Shown: one piece after another, positions 15,368 to 21,867 of the stretch
Numbering within the stretch: position 1 is the first letter of the stretch
Layout: each line of letters opens with the position of its first letter
Source: Candidatus Woesearchaeota archaeon
GTDB lineage: Archaea; Nanobdellota; Nanobdellia; Woesearchaeales; GW2011-AR4
Assembly: GCA_016192955.1 (NCBI GenBank)
Contig: JACPTD010000016.1
Coordinates: 1-32,386 of the forward strand
Direction of reading: 5' to 3'
Length of the DNA stretch: 32,386 bases
The notes under the pieces: generated by a model
Told to the model about the DNA's origin: nothing
The model's input: only the letters and a program-made list of their open reading frames with translations
Database searches by the model: none
Position numbers and translations under genes: made by a program

Positions 15368-16642
15368 TTACTCTCCTTTCTTCTTCTGCCACATGAAGTA
15401 GCCTAGTCCAGCTGCAATAACTATAATAGCAACAACTATCCATGCAATCGCTGTGCTGCTTAGCTTTTTCTCCATGACCTCAGGTGGAACTGGCGGAACT
15501 TCTGGTGGCACTGCCTGTGGAACTTCTGGCGGCAGAACTTCTGTTGGCGGAACTTCCCCAGATGGCGCTACTAATACCGGAGCTGCTTCCCTGCTTCCTA
15601 TGGCAAATGTGCTAAATCCTGGAGTTGTTGCTTGGTACAATACGTTATTTGCATCATCGCCTGTCTTTGCTGTTAGAAGCGCATTCCACTTGCCTTCGCT
15701 GTACCTGTACAGCAAAACATCAGCTTCCGCAACCCCATTGCTTGTCAGCCATGATTTTGGCACTTTAAAGTTGACTGAAATCTTTGAGGTGTCTGAATCA
15801 GCGATATTTGATTTAGTCAATTGCAAGTACTGGTAGACTTTTGCTGCAGCTGGTGTTGATATCGGGTTTGCAGTCAAGCTTGCAACTTTTATCTCAGCAT
15901 TTGCAACAGTATTCTTAACATCAACTATGACACCTGTAACGGCTATTTTTTCATTATTAACTGTTATAACCCCGCTTGAGCCAGCTGCCAGACTGTCCCA
16001 TTTTCTTGATGTGCTTGCTGCTTCAGCGCTTGGCACAGCTGCTCCTCCACCTCCACTTGATGTTGATGCGGCGGCGGCTGCGTCTGCGGCGGCGGCTGCG
16101 TCTGTTGTGAAGCTAAATACTGTTGTGTTTGTCTTGCAGTTTTCATTAAAGTCACATACAGTTACATTAAAGTAATATGTTGTGGATGCTGATAAACTGC
16201 TTAAGGTTACAACTTGTGTTTCGTTAAAATCAGTTTCCATTGCTGAAGATGTCAAAGATGTGTTAGTAGTGCCAAAAGCTACTGTTGCATTGACAGTTTC
16301 ATTTGTGCCTGTGATTGTAACTGTTGCGCTTGTTGTGCTTGGTGAAGATGTAATTGCTCCATTATTTGGTGGAGTATTGTCAGTCACATTGAACTTAAAG
16401 AGATAAGTGTTAATGTTGTTATTTGCGTCTATTGTAAAGAAAGTAAAGTTATTCGGCGCTCGAGTGTCATTGTAATTTTTGAACCGTTCTGTACTGCCAA
16501 GGCACACATTTCCTGTTTTTACCATGGAGAAGTTGGCTGTTGTAACATTATGGGTGTATAGGCATGTAACTGTATCTTCTGAAACTGTTATATTTGGAAT
16601 AAACATGCCTACGCTATGATTCATTGAAGAGGGTGTTGTCAC
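15368..16642 (-). CDS. Surface protein, C-terminal part (FnIII, PGF-pre-PGF, membrane anchor)
   Basis: This is the last frame of a minus-strand gene spanning 15368-20568. The frame reads sensibly from ~16675 (SYGGFPTINVTTPSS). The GTG at 16642 is internal, not a real start. Order: an Ig-like end; a fibronectin-III-like domain (about residues 90-180 of this piece, TTYYFNVTVCDFNENC); an Ala/Ser/Gly linker; the PGF-pre-PGF domain of archaeal surface proteins (about 215-350, ending PGFSTFAIGS); a Pro/Val/Glu stalk; a membrane helix (IAWIVVAIIVIAAGLGYFMW); and basic KKKGE. It is anchored by the helix; no PGF-CTERM archaeosortase signal is present. Probably heavily N-glycosylated (many NxS/T). Confidence 0.85.
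   Translation of the reverse strand: MTTPSSMNHSVGMFIPNITVSEDTVTCLYTHNVTTANFSMVKTGNVCLGSTERFKNYNDTRAPNNFTFFTIDANNNINTYLFKFNVTDNTPPNNGAITSSPSTTSATVTITGTNETVNATVAFGTTNTSLTSSAMETDFNETQVVTLSSLSASTTYYFNVTVCDFNENCKTNTTVFSFTTDAAAAADAAAAASTSSGGGGAAVPSAEAASTSRKWDSLAAGSSGVITVNNEKIAVTGVIVDVKNTVANAEIKVASLTANPISTPAAAKVYQYLQLTKSNIADSDTSKISVNFKVPKSWLTSNGVAEADVLLYRYSEGKWNALLTAKTGDDANNVLYQATTPGFSTFAIGSREAAPVLVAPSGEVPPTEVLPPEVPQAVPPEVPPVPPEVMEKKLSSTAIAWIVVAIIVIAAGLGYFMWQKKKGE
16068..16103 (-). repeat. 18-bp tandem repeat, two copies, in the surface-protein linker
   Basis: GCGGCGGCGGCTGCGTCT occurs twice back to back (16068-16085, 16086-16103). It encodes two (D/A)AAAAA linker units between the FnIII and PGF-pre-PGF domains. 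Its copy number could vary by slippage. Confidence 0.8.
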
Positions 16643-16643
16643 A

Positions 16644-19600
16644 TTAATTGTAGGAAACCCACCATAACTCCTGAGCTGTTCCAGTATTAGTCGTTTTTGA
16701 TATGTTCACTGGCCATTCAACAACTCCAAAGTAGGAGTCATTGCTTGGCAGGAATTCCTCAAGCGAGTTATTGAAGCTTACAGACATGAGTACTGAATTT
16801 GTCCAGTTATTTCGAAGATGTGCTATTGCTGTTGACCTATTAACAAGGGGTGTAAAGTTTATCTTGTCCCAGTTGGCACTTGAACCGTTGAAATCTGTAA
16901 TTGAGACATTTGTTTTATTCGAATTTTGTATAGTGAATAAAATTTCATAAATGGTTTCAGATGATATGTTACGCTGACCGCTGCCGCTTTTTGCCGTAAA
17001 GACTCCTGAGTCTGCTTTTGCCCTTATAGTAACATTCATGATAGCAGGGCCATAAGGTCCTGCAGAATAATTTGAAGAGCTTTCACTCAGATTGCCAGGG
17101 TCTAACAATCCGGTACTCTTAAATGTTATAACACTGCTGTTCCTGACATTTCCCAATGTGTCATTTACCGATATCTTTATTGTGTGTGTTCCTGGCGTAA
17201 AGTTAACTAGTCTGCTTATGATTGAGGTGTTTTGTCCAGTGCCTCTTGTTAAGTTCGTAGTTTCGTTAATTGAATGGTTTAGCACTGTATTTATGCCATC
17301 CAAATAGTAAAATATTGAATCTACGTGGCTTTCACTGTCAAATGCTGATACGTTTACAGATGTCAAGTTATCAAAAATCGAGCCTTCTGTAGGTGTATGG
17401 AAAACTAAACTCGGAGCTTCATTGTCAACTGTAAACCCAAATACGGTTGTATTGGAATTGCCTGCTTTATCTGTTATTGTGATTGTTAATGTCCGGTTGC
17501 CTGATGTGGTTGGGCATGTTGATTCATTAAATGGGTAGATAGCAGTTGCATTTTTTGTGAGCACAGTTGCTGATGTGTTGCAACTTGAAACATAGGTAAG
17601 ATTTTCAATGCTTACAGCACCACCTGTTCCTGAGAAAGTGAGTCCCATTAACGAGGTTATAGGTGTGTTATTAACTGGGTTGTGCTTTTCAGAAATGTTC
17701 CTATTGTTTAATAAGTCAGTTATATTGTTTAGCACCAGCCCAGGGACACTTCCGCTTTGAACTGTAAATAGATGGGATGTCTGGTTAACATTGTTCCAAG
17801 TGTCAACCACTCTTACAGTTATATTGTGTGTGCCGTTGCCTAATGTGCATGCAGGATCATCTGCAATCTGGAATGAAGAGTTTCTGAATTTTTCTATAAA
17901 ATTAGTGCCAACTGTTCTGTCAAAAAATGCAGATTTCTGGCAGCTGCTTTCAACACCTACACCTGCTCCTACAGTACCGTCAACACTTACGTTTATGCTG
18001 GTCAATTGGTTTGGCTCATTTAAAAACCAGCTTATTATTGGCCTTGTGTCGGTGGTATTAAGCCCATTTACACTAATAGTGCCATTTATGGTTACAAGAG
18101 CAGGGGTTGTGTCATTAATCTGTATTGTTATGTTTCTAACAATAGCTGAATTATTAATATTGCCTAATGTGTCATTTACAAGAATCCTAAAGCTTACATT
18201 TTTTCCTTCAAACGCATCATTATGGCCTGTAGATGGCACGAAGCTAAAATTAGCAGTTGCATTTGTCCTTGTTCCAACATTGGTTAGATTAAATTGGTTG
18301 CCGAACTGGTTAGTGCTTGCATTTACCGTCTGCCAGCCAGGTGTGCTAGCATTATAGAACTGCAGTACCGCATTAAATGGCTGTGTCAAGTTATCTGTAT
18401 AGTTTGCAAGCGCAAATAGCTTTCTTCCTTGTGCCCATGTGCCATCTCCGGCAGCAGGAACAGTTGCTGGGTCTTGTCTGCCTAAAGATGCGGTAGTATC
18501 ATACACAGAACTATTTGAAAAGTTTAAGGTTAGTAAGACAGGCGGTATCTGGTCAACTATGATTAATACAGAAGTCACATTCCTATTTGAGTTATTGCTT
18601 GCATCTACAGCTGTAACAGTTATATTCTTAGTTCCATTTGTCAATGCTGAAACTGTAACAGTGCAATTTACACCATCAGTTAAATTGCCCATGGCATTTT
18701 CACCAGTTATATTGAAGACGCTTGAGTTTGTTGCAAATCCAACAGGAAAACAAGTCAAATTTCTGCCTATGCCGCTTATAAAGAATACCCCAGCACTCAA
18801 TCCTGTATCGCCTGCAGGCACAACAGTAACATTAATGGTATTATTAATAGACATATTGATCCCTGTGCTGTTTAAGTCTGCTACTGTAAAATTAATCACA
18901 ATGGAAGTGCCTGTTGTATTAAAGATTGATACATCAGATGGAGGAGTTTGATGCCTTGTCCTGCCACCATCGTTGTTGATTAAGCTTCCATGCAATTGTA
19001 TTTCTGGAGCGCCTGTATCATTGCCAACTGTGCCTTGGGAGAAGTGACTTACAAAAGTGTATGTTTTTCCTGTTGTTAATGCAACACCATTTAATTGTGC
19101 TTTGTCACCCTCAAGCCAGCATGCACTTGCCCCCCCTACTGTTGAATTTGTAAAAATTGTATTCAACACAGCTGAATCATTATTAGCTCCAAATGCTGTT
19201 GCATTACATCGGTTAATTGCTGTGCAATTTGGGCTGCTGAAAAGGTCTGATCCTGAACAATACATATGCTTATCAAATCCAACGCCAGCAAGCTCTATGA
19301 CGCCAAATTTATATAGCACGAAGCTTGGGATGAATTTGGCAAATTCGCCTCCTGCCATTGTGGTTGCAAACCCGCTTCCTATAGCCTGAGTGACGCCTTT
19401 TTGAGCAGTTGTAGTGAGATTTGCATTGCTTAAATTTCCTAGTTGGTTTTCATCAACTCTCAAGCCAACAATGTATATCTTAGTTGTTGCGCTAGTGTTA
19501 AATATAAAAGTGTAGTTTCGAGCTAGCGGGTCAAAAAAGCTCGCTGCAGCAGGCGTGCCTGCGCCTCCTGTAGAATCTGCAGCTGAAGGGATTTCTGTTC

Positions 19601-20006
19601 CATTTCCAAATGTTATGTTTATTCCTACTGAGCCTGCTGAGCCAAAGCTTTGCAATGTCTCTTCGAATTGTGTTATATTGCCGCCTGTAACCAAAAAGTC
19701 ATAGGAACCTATGCATCTTGAATTGCCAGCGCTGTCATTTGCGCAGAATATAACGCTATGAGCTCCCGGACCTCTCCAAGTGCTCGAAAAATTTAGTGAA
19801 ACGTTGATTGTATACGTCTCCATTACGTTGATATTGGTGCTGGTAATGGACCTCAGCATTGATATATTTTTAACCGAGTTGCTTTGGCCAATGCTAAATT
19901 CCGCGTTGACACTGCTATTCTCCAATTGGCCGATTGTAGAAAATGTTGACGCTAAAAGTGATTGGCCATCCTGTGAAATTTCCAGTTGATCCTCCCCATA
20001 AACCAT
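16644..20006 (-). CDS. Surface protein, central part (Ig-like repeats), frameshifted at both ends
   Basis: This is the middle frame of the same gene. It holds a long series of bacterial-Ig/cadherin-like units, each ~90-100 residues, with recurring motifs such as TINGTISVNG, VNDTLGN, VDNEAPSL and ITDKAGN. NxS/T sequons are dense. Sense reading starts near DGQSLLASTFS; the preceding residues from ATG 20006 belong to the out-of-frame overlap. It ends near NTGTAQ, after which ELWWVSYN is an out-of-frame tail. Removing one base at each junction gives a continuous protein of 1732 residues, since 5201-2 is divisible by 3. The role is a surface-layer or adhesion stalk (inference). Confidence 0.8.
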   Translation of the reverse strand: MVYGEDQLEISQDGQSLLASTFSTIGQLENSSVNAEFSIGQSNSVKNISMLRSITSTNINVMETYTINVSLNFSSTWRGPGAHSVIFCANDSAGNSRCIGSYDFLVTGGNITQFEETLQSFGSAGSVGINITFGNGTEIPSAADSTGGAGTPAAASFFDPLARNYTFIFNTSATTKIYIVGLRVDENQLGNLSNANLTTTAQKGVTQAIGSGFATTMAGGEFAKFIPSFVLYKFGVIELAGVGFDKHMYCSGSDLFSSPNCTAINRCNATAFGANNDSAVLNTIFTNSTVGGASACWLEGDKAQLNGVALTTGKTYTFVSHFSQGTVGNDTGAPEIQLHGSLINNDGGRTRHQTPPSDVSIFNTTGTSIVINFTVADLNSTGINMSINNTINVTVVPAGDTGLSAGVFFISGIGRNLTCFPVGFATNSSVFNITGENAMGNLTDGVNCTVTVSALTNGTKNITVTAVDASNNSNRNVTSVLIIVDQIPPVLLTLNFSNSSVYDTTASLGRQDPATVPAAGDGTWAQGRKLFALANYTDNLTQPFNAVLQFYNASTPGWQTVNASTNQFGNQFNLTNVGTRTNATANFSFVPSTGHNDAFEGKNVSFRILVNDTLGNINNSAIVRNITIQINDTTPALVTINGTISVNGLNTTDTRPIISWFLNEPNQLTSINVSVDGTVGAGVGVESSCQKSAFFDRTVGTNFIEKFRNSSFQIADDPACTLGNGTHNITVRVVDTWNNVNQTSHLFTVQSGSVPGLVLNNITDLLNNRNISEKHNPVNNTPITSLMGLTFSGTGGAVSIENLTYVSSCNTSATVLTKNATAIYPFNESTCPTTSGNRTLTITITDKAGNSNTTVFGFTVDNEAPSLVFHTPTEGSIFDNLTSVNVSAFDSESHVDSIFYYLDGINTVLNHSINETTNLTRGTGQNTSIISRLVNFTPGTHTIKISVNDTLGNVRNSSVITFKSTGLLDPGNLSESSSNYSAGPYGPAIMNVTIRAKADSGVFTAKSGSGQRNISSETIYEILFTIQNSNKTNVSITDFNGSSANWDKINFTPLVNRSTAIAHLRNNWTNSVLMSVSFNNSLEEFLPSNDSYFGVVEWPVNISKTTNTGTAQELWWVSYN

Positions 20007-20568
20007 TACTTGTCAGAGTCGCATTTGGCGTTAGGGCAACCAATCTTGGCGGGGCTGTGTCAATATAAATTGAGCGATTCCCCGAGAATGTCAATCCACT
20101 AGCAACGCTTGCATTAGTAAAGTTATAACACGCAATTGCAAACGTATAATTTCCATCTGCGCTGAATGTATGATTCACATAACTTATTGTCTGATTGGAT
20201 ATATTAGCGTCTTCAGTTGGTGAATCTATAGTAATATTTTTTGCAATATCCCATTTTATGACATTGGTAGTGCTGTTTATCCACAGACTGCAATTCGACC
20301 TATTTTCATGTAAATCTGCTTGCCCTGCTGCATCACCAAAACTCCAAGTGGCATTATATGTAATGTTAACCTTTCTAGAAGCTGTGTTATTAAAAATTGT
20401 AAAATTTAATCCATGTGGGGTGCCAGGTGATATAATATTAAGAGTCATTGCCTCGACATAGACTACACTTAAAACAAAAATCAAAACTATAGAAGCTAAC
20501 AGCACTAAATTTACCTTGCCCTCTCGAGAATTAAAAAAACTACTGTAACCCTCTTTTTTCATCATCAC
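19915..20568 (-). CDS. Surface protein, N-terminal part with membrane/signal segment
   Basis: This is the first frame of the surface-protein gene. A basic N-terminus (KKEGY ... REGK) precedes a hydrophobic segment (VNLVLLASIVLIFVLSVVYV) acting as signal or anchor. An Ig-like domain with sequons follows (NITYNATWSFGD). The sense reading ends near GGSTGNFT, about residue 196. From there this frame runs into an out-of-frame tail ending IGE at 19915. GTG at 20568 overlaps the ribosome binding site GAGGAGTGAT, so ATG 20565 or 20562 is the likelier start. A minus-strand TATA box lies at 20626-20635. Confidence 0.8.
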   Translation of the reverse strand: MMMKKEGYSSFFNSREGKVNLVLLASIVLIFVLSVVYVEAMTLNIISPGTPHGLNFTIFNNTASRKVNITYNATWSFGDAAGQADLHENRSNCSLWINSTTNVIKWDIAKNITIDSPTEDANISNQTISYVNHTFSADGNYTFAIACYNFTNASVASGLTFSGNRSIYIDTAPPRLVALTPNATLTSNGLWGGSTGNFTGWPITFSVNIFYNRPIGE

Positions 20569-20625
20569 TCCTCTTATATATGTATAATATGTGGCAAATA
20601 ATTAAAGATTATTGGTTTGGCAGCA

Positions 20626-20635
20626 TATATTTAAA
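20626..20635 (-). promoter_or_regulatory. TATA box of the large surface-protein gene
   Basis: The minus strand reads TTTAAATATA, about 65 nt before the start. This gives a ~40-nt leader that contains the strong ribosome binding site GAGGAG. Confidence 0.5.
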
Positions 20636-20785
20636 TCTTTTGATTTATAACATAACCTGCATGTAAAAATTCTAGCTAATAACGTAAAATTTGAAACACA
20701 AAACCCCCTTTGGATTTCAAAAAATCAGAGAATATTTAAACTTTGTTATATTGTATATCCTGCAATACATATATTTAACAAAATG

Positions 20786-20795
20786 TTTTTATAAA
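20786..20795 (+). promoter_or_regulatory. TATA box of the DUF192 gene
   Basis: TTTTTATAAA is centred ~27 nt before ATG 20818, fitting a leaderless transcript. Confidence 0.45.
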
Positions 20796-20817
20796 CATAC
20801 TTCAACCGAATTTTAAG

Positions 20818-21162
20818 ATGTTGGTCAGGAACACAACAAAAGGCAGGGTTGTCCAGCGCGATGCCGAGCTAATTGAGGATATTCTATCAAAATTTATCGG
20901 CTTGATGTTCTCTGCAAAACAAAAAAAGGCTTTAATTTTCAAATTTGACAAGGAAAAGGTGATTGCACTGCATATGCTTTTTGTTTTTTACCCGATAGAT
21001 GTTTTATTTCTGGACAAAGGCAAGATTGTCGTGGATAAGAAAGAGAATTTCAAGCCATTTGCATTTTACAATTCCAGGAAAAAGGCGATGTACGCAGTTG
21101 AATTGCAGAATGAAGCTATAAAAAAGTCTAAAACAGGAGTAGGCGACAAAATTGAATTTTGA
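20818..21162 (+). CDS. DUF192 (UPF0127) family protein
   Basis: The 114-aa protein shows the DUF192 pattern: GLMFSAKQKKALIFKF, then MLFVFYPIDVLFLDKGKIV, then AMYAVELQNEAIKKSKTGVG and a closing DKIEF. The family is a small beta-barrel-like domain whose role is not established. Many members are exported, but this one lacks a signal peptide. Length is typical for the core domain. It is transcribed alone, converges on the 115-aa gene, and is followed 10 nt later by stem-loop element b. Confidence 0.85.
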   Translation: MLVRNTTKGRVVQRDAELIEDILSKFIGLMFSAKQKKALIFKFDKEKVIALHMLFVFYPIDVLFLDKGKIVVDKKENFKPFAFYNSRKKAMYAVELQNEAIKKSKTGVGDKIEF

Positions 21163-21171
21163 TTTATAGTC

Positions 21172-21203
21172 AGCCACAAAAATAATTGGGTATAGTTGTG
21201 GCT
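21172..21203. repeat. Stem-loop element b (8-bp stem, 16-nt loop)
   Basis: AGCCACAA (21172-21179) pairs with TTGTGGCT (21196-21203) just after the DUF192 stop. The loop begins AAATAATT, similar to the ACAAAGTAATT start of elements c and d. Confidence 0.65.
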
Positions 21204-21209
21204 TCCTAA

Positions 21210-21259
21210 TAGTCGACAACAAATCATAAATAACACCTAATTACTTTGTTAGTCGACTA
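21210..21259. repeat. Stem-loop element c (14-bp stem with one bulge, 21-nt loop)
   Basis: TAGTCGACAACAAA (21210-21223) pairs with TTTGTT-A-GTCGACTA (21245-21259, one extra A). The right arm encodes the last residues YSRLTK of the minus-strand 115-aa protein. Its minus strand shares the 13-mer AACAAAGTAATTA with element d. Confidence 0.75.
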
Positions 21260-21588
21260 TATTTCATATTTTTGAATAAAATTGATATAAAGCATGCCAG
21301 CAAGTACACCAAAACCAAATTCAACGCAAAAGCCACCGGGTTGAACAAAAAGCCCCCAAACCTGCCAAAATATTCTCCAAGAAAAAATTTATTTGCGTTG
21401 CTAGAAGCCCCTTCGATGCCCCCTGTTATCATGTATTGAAAAGGAAATCCGTGGGCGTTGTAGCAAAATGCGAAGAAAAAGCTTACTGCGCAAACGCTTT
21501 CTTTTGCAAAATAGGAGTATACAATGCCTATAAACAAAAATATTAATATTTTAAGGCCAGATGGTTTTAAGAACTCTTTTACATTCAT
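21241..21588 (-). CDS. Small integral membrane protein, unknown function (115 aa)
   Basis: I do not recognise a family. There are hydrophobic segments at about residues 13-28 (ILIFLFIGIVYSYF), a possible short one at 30-45 and a long one at 82-106 (FNPVAFALNLVLVYLLACFI). Between them lies a loop with CYNAHGFPF and FFLGEYFGRFGGF. The last residues SRLTK come from stem-loop element c, so the original C-terminus may have been replaced. A minus-strand TATA-like TTTTAAATA (about 21610-21618) suggests a leaderless transcript. It is a single-gene unit. Confidence 0.6.
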   Translation of the reverse strand: MNVKEFLKPSGLKILIFLFIGIVYSYFAKESVCAVSFFFAFCYNAHGFPFQYMITGGIEGASSNANKFFLGEYFGRFGGFLFNPVAFALNLVLVYLLACFISILFKNMKYSRLTK

Positions 21589-21644
21589 AAAAAATGAAGA
21601 ATATCTTTTCTATTTAAAATTTTGCAATAAGCAAATCAACAACC

Positions 21645-21652
21645 TTTAAATA
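21645..21652 (+). promoter_or_regulatory. TATA box of tRNA-Trp
   Basis: TTTAAATA lies 26-33 nt before the mature tRNA 5' end, a typical archaeal tRNA promoter position. Confidence 0.55.
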
Positions 21653-21677
21653 ACTAAAACAAATTCTCTATGTTGGC

Positions 21678-21840
21678 GGGGACGTCGTATAAAGGAGCAA
21701 TCCGTACAACCTGGTTATTATCGCCGGCTCCAGTATTGGAGCGTTGAGCTTTTAGCGATGAAAGAAAATTGGCGATACCGGCTGATCTTTGCAAGAAATT
21801 GCTAAGAGTCGAAATCAGAGTTCAAATCTCTGCGTCCCCA
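21678..21840 (+). tRNA. tRNA-Trp(CCA), intron-containing
   Basis: Acceptor GGGGACG (21678-21684) pairs with CGTCCCC (21833-21839), with discriminator A. The T arm is CAGAG-TTCAAAT-CTCTG (21816-21832). The D loop is AACCTGGTTA. Anticodon stem GCCGG (21723-21727) pairs with CCGGC (21778-21782), giving loop CT-CCA-G...A, anticodon CCA. A 43-nt intron at the usual 37/38 site is 21734-21776; its start (TGGAG) can pair with CTCCA. Two more stretches do not fit a mature tRNA: ~17 nt between acceptor stem and D loop (about 21687-21703) and ~28 nt in the variable region (about 21787-21814). Removing all three leaves ~75 nt. Identity as Trp is fairly sure; the extra insertions as introns are not. I could not fit clean bulge-helix-bulge motifs to them. 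No CCA tail is encoded. Confidence 0.75.
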
Positions 21841-21867
21841 TTTTCTCCATACAAAAAATCAGCAAAT

